From: Clostridiales bacterium DTU070 | Lineage (GTDB): Bacteria; Bacillota; Clostridia; DSM-8532 | Assembly: GCA_001513105.1 (NCBI GenBank) | Contig: LFSH01000082.1 | Span: 101,832 to 138,542, forward strand | Reading direction: 5' to 3' | DNA length: 36,711 nucleotides | Shown here: in pieces, positions 1 to 7,976 of the stretch | Numbering within the stretch: position 1 is the first letter of the stretch | Layout of the letters: every line of letters begins with the position of its first letter | Made by a program: the position numbers and the translations under genes | The notes under the pieces: model-generated | Databases searched by the model: none | The model's input: only the letters and a program-made list of their open reading frames with translations | What the model was told of the DNA's origin: nothing

Positions 1-138
1 CTGGTTGTATATGCCATGGCTCATCAATTCTTTCCGTTTCATCTGTATACAAAGGCTTACTTAAACAGCTTTACGCTGTTCCTTTGGAACTGTGTCCGGC
101 CAATAGTAGTTGCCATCAACAGGCTTATAATACGACAA
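1..138 (-). pseudogene. C-terminal part of an unknown gene, broken by a frameshift; left window edge
   Basis: Downstream of the 138-codon gene the minus strand keeps a protein-like reading from a TTG at 138 (SYYKPVDGNYYWPDTVP...) to a TAA at 61-63. A second protein-like stretch (SKPLYTDETERIDEPWHIQP) then follows in another frame up to the window edge. Both halves are polar and rich in Tyr, Trp, Pro and acidic residues. A one-base change near positions 60-70 would join them. I do not recognise the family. It may be a decayed gene, a sequencing error, or two short overlapping ORFs. Confidence 0.3.
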
Positions 139-155
139 AATTTACAAATCCTATA

Positions 156-572
156 TTAATTCCTATAAACAGCCATACTTTTTGCAGGGCTATCTTCATT
201 ATCAATCGTTAATCTGACCAATATATCATCCTTTACAAATTCTATTCTATAGTAAACAATATCAGGTTCGGCATCCGGACTTCTTTTCACAATTTCAGCA
301 TCCGGCATTATTTCTTTAATTTCGTTAAAAGACATCCCAATTTTTATGCCAATAAAACTGACTATCTGACCGCATCTAATGAAGTCGACATAATCATTCA
401 TCATATAAGAAATTGATATATCATGTTTTTTATAAGTATATGCTATAAAACTTTCCTCTGCACCAGCTAATCGTATTTCTACACCATCACATGTTGCTTT
501 TATCCCGTTTTCATATTTTAACTTCAAACAAATTACCACTGCTTGCATACAGTTGTCATTTTGACCAGCCAT
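156..572 (-). CDS. hypothetical protein, 138 aa, translationally coupled to pcm
   Basis: The family is not recognised. The ATG at 572 lies inside the last codons of pcm (17-bp overlap) and is preceded by AAAGGA at a short spacing, so it is probably translated by coupling with the methyltransferase. There is no signal peptide or membrane segment. The N-terminal half reads as a mixed beta fold with two Cys (residues 8 and 28). The middle (about 70-95) contains GIKIGMSFNEIKEIMPDAEI, which resembles the short helix-turn seen in small lipoprotein-like or SmpA/BamE-like repeat domains, but this is only an impression. Its position suggests a role together with the protein-repair enzyme. The alternative start at Met9 has no better RBS. 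Confidence 0.6.
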   Translation of the reverse strand: MAGQNDNCMQAVVICLKLKYENGIKATCDGVEIRLAGAEESFIAYTYKKHDISISYMMNDYVDFIRCGQIVSFIGIKIGMSFNEIKEIMPDAEIVKRSPDAEPDIVYYRIEFVKDDILVRLTIDNEDSPAKSMAVYRN

Positions 573-1143
573 ACTGTCCTTTAAGTTCTACAAATCTGAC
601 CATTTCTACTGATTCGATGTGCAAATCGCCGTTTATTGTCTTAGTAATGAGCTGAAGTTCCTGCATATTCGGCGGTCCGACCGGAATTACCATTCTGCCG
701 CCGTTTGCCAGCTGGTTGATCAGCTCGTCCGGCAAAACACGTGCTGCTGCAGTTACCATAATCCTGTCATAGGGAGCATGCTCATGCCAGCCTTGGCTTC
801 CGTCCCCGACTTTATAATAAATATTCGAAAAGTTTAATGCCTCCAGTCTCCTTTTGGCCTTTTCCATCAACTCATCTATCCTTTCCACTGTATATACTTC
901 AGCAGACATTTTTGCAAGAATGGCCGTCTGGAAACCGGAACCTGTACCAATTTCCAGCACCCTGCTGTCCTTTTCCGGGGACAAAAGCCGGGTCATTTCC
1001 AGCACAAGACTGGGTTGCGAAATTGTTTGTCCGAAACCTATGGGCAAGGGTTCATCCAAATCGGCATATTTCTTCATGCAATTTTCGACGAAAAATGAAC
1101 GGTCCAGTGACCGAAAATATGCTTCAAGCTCCCGGTGATCCAT
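556..1143 (-). CDS. pcm: protein-L-isoaspartate O-methyltransferase
   Basis: This is a SAM-dependent enzyme that methylates L-isoaspartyl residues in age-damaged proteins, starting their repair to aspartate in the cytoplasm. The family fold is visible: PLPIGFGQTISQPSLV, the PCMT hallmark stretch before motif I; VLEIGTGSGFQTAIL, the SAM-binding motif I; and VYTVERI, post-I, with the acidic ribose ligand. PYDRIMVTAAA and a GGRMVIPVG strand follow. About 195 aa is a little short for the family (about 205-220). I chose the ATG at 1143, which has purine-rich GGGG and AAAGGA upstream. The in-frame GTG at 1167 has no ribosome binding site. The gene overlaps the next unknown gene. The family is well known in Proteobacteria and archaea and only patchy in Firmicutes. 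Confidence 0.88.
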   Translation of the reverse strand: MDHRELEAYFRSLDRSFFVENCMKKYADLDEPLPIGFGQTISQPSLVLEMTRLLSPEKDSRVLEIGTGSGFQTAILAKMSAEVYTVERIDELMEKAKRRLEALNFSNIYYKVGDGSQGWHEHAPYDRIMVTAAARVLPDELINQLANGGRMVIPVGPPNMQELQLITKTINGDLHIESVEMVRFVELKGQYGWSK

Positions 1144-1262
1144 TCCTTTACCCCATTCCTCAATCACAGGATATACTAAACTGCTGTATATATTTTACTA
1201 CAAATTATTTAAAAATAATACCAGTTGATACAGGATGAGGCAGATGAAAGTTTAAGATCATT

Positions 1263-2195
1263 CTAAGTTCCCTTGTGGTTAAGTCCCTGAAACATTCCGT
1301 TTTTTATCATATAATTATGGAGCTCATTCAGAACATGCCGTTTGTAAGCACTCCATTTCGGCGCAGCCAGGTTTTTGTGATTGCCATCCCCAGTCACTCT
1401 GTGAATGACAATATTCTGCGGCATCCTGGTTATCGCTTCTGCCACCCATTTTATATATGTTGATTCATCCAATAAGGGGAACGGTTTCTCCAGATATTCT
1501 TCATACAATGGACTGTCTTTCAGTATATGCAGCATCGATAATTTAATGCCGCTTATGGGCTGGGTTGCAATATAATCAACCGTGGCCATGAAATCATCAT
1601 ATGTCTCACCCATAAGCCCGACTATCAGATGAACAATTATCGGAACATTAACCTGGTTCAGGCGTGCAACAGCATCTTCATAAACCGGCAGATCGTATCT
1701 CCTGTGAAAGAGTTCTGCTGTTTTTTGATGGATTGTCTGCAGCCCAAGCTCAATCCATACATGCTTAAATTCAGATAACCGGCCAAGCTCCTTAACCATT
1801 TTATTTGAAAGACAGTCCGGCCTTGTACCGATTGAGAGTCCAACAACCCTTTCATCTGAGAGTATTTCTTCATATACAGGTACCAGCATCTTTACCGGGC
1901 CATAGGTGTTTGTGAAGGACTGTAAATATGCTATGTATTTGCCTGAACTGTTTTTACGGGCTACCATCTGAATGGCTGAGTCAATTTTTTCACGGATGCT
2001 CATTGGTCCTGCTATTGCAAAGTCACCGGAACCTCTTGCCGAACAAAAGGTACAGCCGCCTGCGCCTTTTGTGCCTTCCCTGGTTGGGCAGGTGCAGCCA
2101 ATATCCAGCGAAATCTTATAGACCTTATCTCCAAATATTTGGCGATAGTATTGATTTGCAGAATAATACGGTTTCTGATCAGGCCAGATTTTCAT
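1263..2195 (-). CDS. YhcC/TIGR01212-type radical SAM protein
   Basis: 310 aa, typical for this radical SAM family of the Elp3-like group; its precise reaction is not established for most members. The cluster-binding cysteines are C36, C48 and C51 (C-x11-C-x2-C, around CPTREGTKGAGGCTFC), the wide spacing typical of YhcC homologues. C34 is an additional Cys beside them. The usual N-terminal block (residues 9-33, YYSANQYYRQIFGDKVYKIS) and the later GTRPDCLS and LGLQTIH motifs are present. The start ATG has GGGAG upstream. It is transcribed away from GNAT on the same strand, 220 bp downstream of it, and is probably its own unit. The substrate cannot be told from sequence. Confidence 0.85.
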   Translation of the reverse strand: MKIWPDQKPYYSANQYYRQIFGDKVYKISLDIGCTCPTREGTKGAGGCTFCSARGSGDFAIAGPMSIREKIDSAIQMVARKNSSGKYIAYLQSFTNTYGPVKMLVPVYEEILSDERVVGLSIGTRPDCLSNKMVKELGRLSEFKHVWIELGLQTIHQKTAELFHRRYDLPVYEDAVARLNQVNVPIIVHLIVGLMGETYDDFMATVDYIATQPISGIKLSMLHILKDSPLYEEYLEKPFPLLDESTYIKWVAEAITRMPQNIVIHRVTGDGNHKNLAAPKWSAYKRHVLNELHNYMIKNGMFQGLNHKGT

Positions 2196-2340
2196 GCGGC
2201 ATCTCCCGAACCAACGAACCTAACGCTGTCAAACTAATTATGTTCATTATTTATGCGATAAGCAATTCTATTATAGCATACAGGCATAAATCCCATCCCG
2301 GGTAATTACCATGATTATGCATAAAATGAAAAGGTTTGAT

Positions 2341-2402
2341 TCAGGGAATGGAATTTAGCTGAGCAAACGACATGTATGTCTGCTAAATACTTCACTCCCT
2401 GA
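2341..2402 (-). terminator. long imperfect hairpin between GNAT and radical SAM genes, possible terminator
   Basis: TCAGGGA at 2341-2347 pairs with TCCCTGA at 2396-2402, and ATTTAGC at 2353-2359 pairs with GCTAAAT at 2382-2388, with a small internal loop between the two stems. A short ACAT/ATGT hairpin sits in the apical loop. It lies just after the stop codon of the acetyltransferase. The T content that follows on the minus strand is modest, so it may be a structural RNA element or 3'-end processing hairpin and not a classic terminator. Confidence 0.45.
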
Positions 2403-2417
2403 AAAAGAGTTTTACCC

Positions 2418-3290
2418 TCATTCGAATTTCAGCATGAGTGAATCACAAACAGCCTTATACCCTATTTTCTGATAAATGCTGTTCGATGTAGGGTTAAGCA
2501 AGTCTGTGTATAATACGCAGCTGGTATATCCCCTGTCCAGTGCCATTTGACTTATTTGAGCCACGCATGAGGTGGCATAGCCCCTTCCTCGAAAATAGGG
2601 CGGGGTATACACAAACGCTATACCTACAGCATTTTGCAATTCCCTTGTATAACCGGCCATGGAAACAGGTATTCCATCAACCTCCAAAACGTAGTGCTTT
2701 TTTGTCGATAACCGGCTGCGGTATACTTCTCCGTCCTGCGGGATAGACATTTCGGTTTTCCCATATGTACCTGCTGAATAGAACGCCTCAAGCCAGTACG
2801 GAAAGAAGTACATGTCTTTTTCGTCCAGCAAGCGGACCGATCCAATTTTCTTAATATCGGGGTTTACTGCTTTCAGCTCATATATACGCTGGTCCATTGT
2901 TACTTTAAAGGTTAATCCCTTGCGGGCCGTGTATTCCCTGGCAAAACACTCAGCTAAGGTCTTTTCGGTTATTACGCCCGGAATATCATGGTCAATCAGT
3001 CCATCTGTCAGGCAGTTCAATGCTTCGGGATTAATAATATTGTCTGTTGCATAAAGTGTTATATTATGCGGCGGCGTCATAAGTGCGGTAAGCCATATAC
3101 CGTTTTCATCGGAAACAGTTGCCATAAGCCAGTTATCCGGGTTGCGCCAGCCTGTTATGTCTTTTCCCTCATGCCCGTTTATGATATTGCCGAGGATAAT
3201 GTTATTCTGAGCCTCGTGACGCATTAACAAATCATACGTATCATAGTAAAACTCATGTACATTGTTATACAGCCTGAATTTCATTGTCAT
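2418..3290 (-). CDS. GNAT-family N-acetyltransferase
   Basis: 290 aa. The C-terminal 120 residues hold a GNAT core: the strand VLEVDGIPVSMAGYTRE, then VYTPPYFRGRGYATSCVAQI, which contains the acetyl-CoA pyrophosphate-binding R-G-R-G-Y-A turn at about residue 237. LNPTSNSIYQKIGYKAVCDS follows, the typical asparagine and IYxKIGY motif. The N-terminal half is a divergent GNAT-like domain, as in two-domain clostridial acetyltransferases of unknown substrate. The ATG at 3290 has AAGGGG upstream. Two sigma-A-like promoters lie 160-260 bp upstream. The acceptor substrate cannot be inferred. Confidence 0.85.
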   Translation of the reverse strand: MTMKFRLYNNVHEFYYDTYDLLMRHEAQNNIILGNIINGHEGKDITGWRNPDNWLMATVSDENGIWLTALMTPPHNITLYATDNIINPEALNCLTDGLIDHDIPGVITEKTLAECFAREYTARKGLTFKVTMDQRIYELKAVNPDIKKIGSVRLLDEKDMYFFPYWLEAFYSAGTYGKTEMSIPQDGEVYRSRLSTKKHYVLEVDGIPVSMAGYTRELQNAVGIAFVYTPPYFRGRGYATSCVAQISQMALDRGYTSCVLYTDLLNPTSNSIYQKIGYKAVCDSLMLKFE

Positions 3291-3446
3291 AACACCCCTT
3301 CAGCCAATGAAAATATAGCAGCTTTATATCCTTTTTCTATGCCTGGTCTTATCCTCAAACCGGCAGTCTGCCCGAACCCCAGGAACGCGCTCTTTTTGTT
3401 AATCGCTTGGTTTCGGATACGCGTTCAAATCAAAAATATTTGGAAT

Positions 3447-3475
3447 ATTTTATCACATCGGTCTCCTTCAATCAA
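3447..3475 (-). promoter_or_regulatory. sigma-A-like promoter for the GNAT gene (proximal)
   Basis: On the minus strand TTGATT (3470-3475), a 17-bp spacer and TAAAAT (3447-3452) form a good promoter pointing at the acetyltransferase gene. It would leave a leader of about 150 nt. Confidence 0.5.
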
Positions 3476-3521
3476 GCCTGCAGGGGAGTTGGGCGATGAG
3501 CGGTATTTGGTTTTGCATAAA

Positions 3522-3551
3522 ATATTATTGTGAAAATGCAGATGTTGTCAA
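3522..3551 (-). promoter_or_regulatory. sigma-A-like promoter for the GNAT gene (distal)
   Basis: TTGACA (3546-3551), an 18-bp spacer and TAATAT (3522-3527) lie on the minus strand, after the SDR terminator. The -35 is a perfect consensus. Transcripts would have a leader of about 230 nt; the 3291-3600 gap otherwise holds only the second promoter and a possible short hairpin. Confidence 0.5.
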
Positions 3552-3604
3552 TTTAAGGTATTTACATTTATGCACATTCTGCAGGATTATATGCCTTTAA
3601 ATAA

Positions 3605-3656
3605 CATAAAAAAGTGCAGCCATGAAACCGCTGTCTTGCGGTTTATGGATGCACTT
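3605..3656 (-). terminator. intrinsic terminator of the SDR gene
   Basis: The arms AAGTGCA...CCAT...AAACCGC (3612-3631) and GCGGTTTATGG...GCACTT (3638-3656) form a long imperfect stem with a TGTCTT loop. A run of six T follows on the minus strand at 3608-3613 read backwards. It lies about 50 bp beyond the SDR stop. Confidence 0.8.
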
Positions 3657-3708
3657 ATTCATACCTGTCAACCAATCCTGTGTACTGTTATAAACAGCTT
3701 ATGTCCGG

Positions 3709-4494
3709 TTATGGCTGTTTACCTATATAAGCCAGAATTCCTCCGTCTACATATAAAATATGCCCGTTTACAAAGTTCGAAGCATCTGATGCCAGGAACA
3801 GGGCAGGCCCAATCAGGTCCTCAGGTGTGCCCCAGCGTGCTGCCGGTGTTTTTGAAATAATAAAGTTATTGAACGGATGCCCGTCTTCACGCAGCGGTGC
3901 AGTCTGAGGAGTTGCGATATAACCGGGGCCAAGTCCGTTGCACTGGATGTTGAATCCGCCATACTCGGAAGCAATGTTCCTGGTGAGCATTTTAAGTCCG
4001 CCTTTCGCAGCAGCATATGCCGATACTGTTTCACGGCCAAGCTCACTCATCATTGAACAGATATTGATTATTTTTCCGTGCCCTTTTTTGATCATGCTTG
4101 GAATAACAGCCTTTGACACAATAAAAGGCCCGTTCAGGTCAACATCTATAACCTGTCTGAATTCCTCGGCAGTCATTTCACACATGGGTATACGTTTAAT
4201 AATTCCGGCATTGTTTACCAGGATATCAATAATGCCAATTTCCTTTTCTATTGTTGCAACCATTTCTTTTACCTGGTTTTCATCGGTAACATCACAGACA
4301 AACCCCCGTGCATTTATCCCCAGCTCTTTATATGCTGCAAGACCTTTGTCCACCAGTTCAGGTTTTATGTCATTGAAAACTATTGTTGCACCTGCATTGG
4401 CTAAACCACTGGCAATAGCAAAGCCAATGCCGTAACTTGCACCTGTTACCAGTGCTATTTTCCCTTCCAGTGAAAACATCTTTCTGTAGTCCAT
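3709..4494 (-). CDS. short-chain dehydrogenase, gluconate 5-dehydrogenase-like
   Basis: 261-aa classical SDR acting in the cytoplasm with NAD(P)H. The glycine-rich cofactor motif TGASYGIG is at residues 17-24, NNAG at 94-97, and the catalytic Ser147, Tyr160 and Lys164 (YAAAK) are intact. The N-terminus MFSLEGKIALVTGAS and the IKRIPM and LGPGYIATPQTAPLREDG segments are those of the gluconate 5-dehydrogenase / 2-deoxy-D-gluconate 3-dehydrogenase subgroup, which interconverts keto-aldonates and aldonates. The ATG is preceded by AAAGGAGA. The gene stands 180 bp after the histidine kinase on the same strand and ends in a clear terminator. The exact substrate (5-keto-gluconate or a related uronate product) is inferred only from subgroup likeness. 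Confidence 0.85.
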   Translation of the reverse strand: MDYRKMFSLEGKIALVTGASYGIGFAIASGLANAGATIVFNDIKPELVDKGLAAYKELGINARGFVCDVTDENQVKEMVATIEKEIGIIDILVNNAGIIKRIPMCEMTAEEFRQVIDVDLNGPFIVSKAVIPSMIKKGHGKIINICSMMSELGRETVSAYAAAKGGLKMLTRNIASEYGGFNIQCNGLGPGYIATPQTAPLREDGHPFNNFIISKTPAARWGTPEDLIGPALFLASDASNFVNGHILYVDGGILAYIGKQP

Positions 4495-4674
4495 AGCAAT
4501 TCTCCTTTACATTTTATGGTTTTTTATTAATGAGAGATGTACTTCCTGAGTATTATGATGCCGCCGCACAGCCGCCAGGTAATTAATTAAACCTTAAAGC
4601 CGGATGGCATGTTCTCCGTAAGCATCATCCCTGTTATTAACTTCACTGACAAAACATCCTGTCCGCTGCTCTTT

Positions 4675-6177
4675 TCATTCTCCGGTTGGTATTGTGATTA
4701 TCATATCCGTTCCTACACCTGGTATGCTCTTTACATGAACACGACCTTTATGAGCTTTTATTATTTTGACAACATAGTTAAGACCCATACCCCAGCTTTG
4801 TGATGATTTCTTTGTGCTGAAAAAAGGCTCGAATACTTTCTTCAGGTCTTCTTTTTTTATTCCTATGCCATTATCGGATATAATTATTTTGACAATATGA
4901 TAATACTTGTGTACCGTAACTTTTATTTTCCCGTCGGGTTTGCCTGCACAGGCTTCAGCACTGTTTTGCAGGATGTTTTCAAAAGCGTGGTAAATGTAAT
5001 CCGGATCAACCATTGCCCAAATTTCATGATGCGGGCATATTAGCTCAATATTTATATTGGCCAGGTCATTTATTGATTTAATGGATTCTTTCAGCGGTAT
5101 CAGAACATTACAGCGCAAAATACTTAAATAGATATCCTTTGAATTGCTGTATAAGTTATCAATAATCTTTGAAATATCATTTGTGATGGAAACTATATAC
5201 GGGTATACTTCATCAAAATTATCCTTATTCAGTAAATTCTCAAATTGGGTTAGTGATACCAGCTGGTTTTTTATTGTATGCAGAAAAGGATTCAGATTAC
5301 TGGCATCGCTTATGTGAATTTTCTTATTTATGGAGATCCTGCCGATTATCTCATGATTTCTGTGCTTTAGAATATTAATTGAAGAATAAAGCAGAATTCC
5401 GAACGGTACTGTAATTATAATAACTGATGCTATGCAGAACAGTAGAACCATATTATTCCTGAATGAACTCACCAACAGATCATTTACTATATTTATCATA
5501 ATGGAAGAAGCATATATATTCGCTAAAGATGCAGGTGTCAAATCGAATAAAAACAAAAATTCAATCCAAATCATGCTAAGCCCTGTCATAAGGAGGTATG
5601 CATTCTTTCTGCCCAATGTATTTCTGTGTTTCCTGCTGTACCTGTCCAGTACTATCAGCAATTCCAACAGAAGCAGCAATGTATAGGTTCTGGCTATGTA
5701 ATCAAACAGATCAATTGATTTAGCATACGGCAAAGGCAGTCTTTTTAAAAAAGATACAAATGAAGGATAGAAGTATGTACTGTTAATCATAGAGAAAAAC
5801 AGAAGTATAATTATTAGTATTATGTTTCTGATACTGAAATGTTTTTCAACTATAGACTTTATGAAAAAATACATGCCGAAAATAAACATAAACTGGCCAA
5901 AGTTCAGCAAATTGCTTACTTTAAGTATGCTGACGTCAAATATGAGAAAAAAATCCAATAAATCTTTGCTGAAAAAAACATATTTAAACAATAAATAATA
6001 GCTCGAACCATAATTGGCATAATAAATGTTAATACATATGCAAGTAATATTAAACCCAAGGATGGCCAGAATTAAATAAAGACTTTCCAATCTGTTTTTT
6101 ATGTATGATTTCTTTATGAATACTATTATAGTAATTATTGAAATTAAAAATACTATTCCTGAAGAAATAATAAGCAT
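4675..6177 (-). CDS. multi-pass membrane sensor histidine kinase
   Basis: 500 aa. About seven or eight hydrophobic segments fill residues 1-268 (7TM-like sensor without a large outer domain). A short linker leads to a divergent H-box, PFLHTIKNQL, with His300 as the probable phosphoacceptor. The HATPase domain has the N-box ENILQNSAEA (400-409), G1 box DNGIGI (435-440), F-box FEPFFSTK (449-456) and G2 box GMGL (463-466), so ATP binding looks intact. The H-box and C-terminal domain resemble the HPK families paired with LuxR-type or Spo0F-type regulators. It begins 15 bp after the LuxR-type gene in the same direction, with AGAGG as RBS. The region is clearly AT-richer than its surroundings. The signal is unknown. 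Confidence 0.88.
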   Translation of the reverse strand: MLIISSGIVFLISIITIIVFIKKSYIKNRLESLYLILAILGFNITCICINIYYANYGSSYYLLFKYVFFSKDLLDFFLIFDVSILKVSNLLNFGQFMFIFGMYFFIKSIVEKHFSIRNIILIIILLFFSMINSTYFYPSFVSFLKRLPLPYAKSIDLFDYIARTYTLLLLLELLIVLDRYSRKHRNTLGRKNAYLLMTGLSMIWIEFLFLFDLTPASLANIYASSIMINIVNDLLVSSFRNNMVLLFCIASVIIITVPFGILLYSSINILKHRNHEIIGRISINKKIHISDASNLNPFLHTIKNQLVSLTQFENLLNKDNFDEVYPYIVSITNDISKIIDNLYSNSKDIYLSILRCNVLIPLKESIKSINDLANINIELICPHHEIWAMVDPDYIYHAFENILQNSAEACAGKPDGKIKVTVHKYYHIVKIIISDNGIGIKKEDLKKVFEPFFSTKKSSQSWGMGLNYVVKIIKAHKGRVHVKSIPGVGTDMIITIPTGE

Positions 6178-6192
6178 AACAGGTAAACCTCT

Positions 6193-6528
6193 TTATTGGC
6201 CGATTTCACTTACATATGTGAAAAAGTCTATTGATTCAAGCCCTTTTATTGCGTCTTTCATATTGCTATATTCCAGTTTTTTAAGGATATTTGTTATATG
6301 AGTCTTTACAGTCCCTAATGATACAACTTTTTCATCAGATATTTCGCGCCGTGAATATCCTTCCCTTATCATTAAAAGAATTTCAATCTCAGTCCTTGTT
6401 AACATGCTTAACACCTTCATTGCCTCAACATATTTCTTCTCTTTTGTCCTGGTAATTTCATCACTTCGGGTAATAAACATCTTAAGTTTTTTGGCAACAA
6501 CAGGTGAAAGCCAAACACTCCCTTTCAT
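6193..6528 (-). CDS. LuxR-type HTH regulator, receiver-less remnant of a NarL-like response regulator
   Basis: 111 aa. The C-terminal 65 residues are a LuxR/GerE helix-turn-helix: LTRTEIEILLMIREGYSRREISDE, then VSLGTVKTHITNILKKLEYSN, the recognition helix. The first residues, GSVWLSPVVAKKL, match the linker that follows the receiver domain in NarL-family response regulators. The frame stays open upstream of the ATG as RGGSSILEVIYGT, the expected end of a receiver, and then meets a stop at 6579. The receiver itself is absent, because the space beyond 6770 holds another gene. The ATG at 6528 has no RBS. A strong GAGGGGGA (about 6559-6566) stands six bases before an ATT codon at 6552. The gene may be a decayed response regulator, or a DNA-binding protein that no longer takes a phosphate from the adjacent kinase. 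Confidence 0.7.
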   Translation of the reverse strand: MKGSVWLSPVVAKKLKMFITRSDEITRTKEKKYVEAMKVLSMLTRTEIEILLMIREGYSRREISDEKVVSLGTVKTHITNILKKLEYSNMKDAIKGLESIDFFTYVSEIGQ

Positions 6529-6783
6529 TGTGCCATAGATTACTTCAAGAATACTGCTTCCCCCTCGATGAAAATATCAGAGCTAATACATCTTTATCTT
6601 CAGATTTATTCTAAAGTTGTATGGGGTTTTCAACAAGGCAGATTTTTTATCTACCTTTTATTAAAATCCTTGTCATTATATAATTTATACATTATGGGAA
6701 CTAAAAGTTTGTTCATTCTCATGCAAAATGACGAGATAACCAATTTATCAAAGTATCGAAATTTATGAATGGGGTGTGGATTT

Positions 6784-7887
6784 ATGTTAGATTCTCAAAA
6801 ATACTATTTTTGTGTAGGAACTTATACGTCAATGTCCTGGTGTCTTGGTAATAAAGGTGAAGGCATATATCTTGCGGAATTTGACCCCAGACATGGCTCT
6901 ATGTCGTGCCTCTCCGTTGTAAGTAATGTCGAAAATCCTTCTTTCATGGCCTTTGATTCTTCTTTTTCCTATCTGTATGTTATTAATGAGATTGAACCGG
7001 TTTCTGATGACGCAATAGGCAAGGTAAGTACATTTAAAGTCGATCGTCAAACCGGATCGCTTACGCTGGCAGGTACTGCCTCCTCATCAGGCTTAAGTCC
7101 CTGTTATATAATTGTTGATAAGAACGATAAATACGCTTATATAACAAACTATTCAAGCGGCAGTTTGGTATCCTTTCCTATTGAAGACGACCATACAATA
7201 GGTGATCATGTTCAAATTATTAAGCATAGTGGTCACGGTATCAATAAAGAGCGACAGGAATCGGCCCATACACATTCGGTAATTCTGGATAAAAATCAGA
7301 AACATGTTCTTGTGGCTGATTTAGGGATTGACAAAATAATGGTCTATAAACTTATTAACGATAAGTCACAACAACAGATGTCTTTTGCAGCAAGTGCTAA
7401 CGTAAATCCCGGGGATGGACCAAGGCATATGACTTTCGATGCTTCAGGAAAATATCTTTATGTTATATGCGAGTTGGGGTCCAAGATCCATGTATTTGAT
7501 TATGACGGTGATACGGGATCACTGGAAAAAATACAGGAAGTATCAACACTTTCCCCGGGAACGGACATTGTAAACCACTGCGCGGATATACATATCTCTG
7601 AAGATGGAAACTACCTGTTTGGATCGAACAGGGGTCATAACAGCATTGCCGTGTTTAGAAGAAATCCGCAAACCGGCCTGCTTACATTTATTTATGCACA
7701 GCCTACCTACGGCAGAACCCCAAGAAACTTTTCGCTGGATCCAAGCGGCCGGTTCATTATTGTTGCAAATCAGGACTCAAACAACCTTGTTTCATTTTCT
7801 ATTGACAATGAATCGGGCAGGCTTAATAAAATGTCGGAACTGGAAATACCTTCACCGGTCTTTATAAAGTTTCTTGAAAAAATATAA
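6784..7887 (+). CDS. beta-propeller lactonase family protein (6-phosphogluconolactonase-like)
   Basis: About 367 aa, the usual size of the seven-bladed propeller lactonases (PF10282) that include YkgB/Pgl. The repeating blade motif is clear: YVINEI...VSTFKVDRQTGSLTLAG, AYITNYSSGSLVSFPI, HVLVADLGIDKIMVYKL, and YLYVICELGSKIHVFDYD. NYLFGSNRGHNSIAVFRRN and FIIVANQDSNNLVSFSID complete the series. The family motif GDGPRHMTFDASGKYLYV, with GxGPRH, is present and H-C-A-D-I-H resembles a family core. The ATG at 6784 (MLDSQKYYFCVGTYT) fits the family N-terminus and has a G-rich RBS; an earlier ATG at 6769 has none. There is no signal peptide, so it is cytoplasmic. Members hydrolyse 6-phosphogluconolactone in some bacteria, but many are uncharacterised. 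The nearby SDR could act on related aldonates. Confidence 0.83.
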   Translation: MLDSQKYYFCVGTYTSMSWCLGNKGEGIYLAEFDPRHGSMSCLSVVSNVENPSFMAFDSSFSYLYVINEIEPVSDDAIGKVSTFKVDRQTGSLTLAGTASSSGLSPCYIIVDKNDKYAYITNYSSGSLVSFPIEDDHTIGDHVQIIKHSGHGINKERQESAHTHSVILDKNQKHVLVADLGIDKIMVYKLINDKSQQQMSFAASANVNPGDGPRHMTFDASGKYLYVICELGSKIHVFDYDGDTGSLEKIQEVSTLSPGTDIVNHCADIHISEDGNYLFGSNRGHNSIAVFRRNPQTGLLTFIYAQPTYGRTPRNFSLDPSGRFIIVANQDSNNLVSFSIDNESGRLNKMSELEIPSPVFIKFLEKI

Positions 7888-7921
7888 GCATTAAGATCAC
7901 AGTAAAACCGAATTGAATCAA

Positions 7922-7967
7922 TATACCCTCGTTATATTCCATTAAATATCGAGGGTATAATTTATTT
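7922..7967 (+). terminator. terminator-like hairpin after the lactonase gene
   Basis: TATACCCTCG (7922-7931) is the exact inverted copy of CGAGGGTATA (7950-7959), with an 18-nt loop and a following ATTTATTTT tract. It starts about 35 bp after the stop codon. Confidence 0.6.
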
Positions 7968-7976
7968 TACGGCTTT

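Noticed and set aside
3380-3426. Two half-sites resembling the LacI operator (GGAACGCGC and ACGCGTTCA) in the GNAT leader
   Set aside because: Each differs from the 14-bp operator at several positions and the full palindrome is absent; they may form a weak hairpin only.
3255-3533. 92-codon plus-strand ORF
   Set aside because: It lies over the promoters and leader of the GNAT gene, has no RBS and no family likeness.
6568-6768. 66-codon plus-strand ORF before the lactonase gene
   Set aside because: No RBS, AT-rich random-looking protein; it lies over the remnant of the regulator on the other strand.
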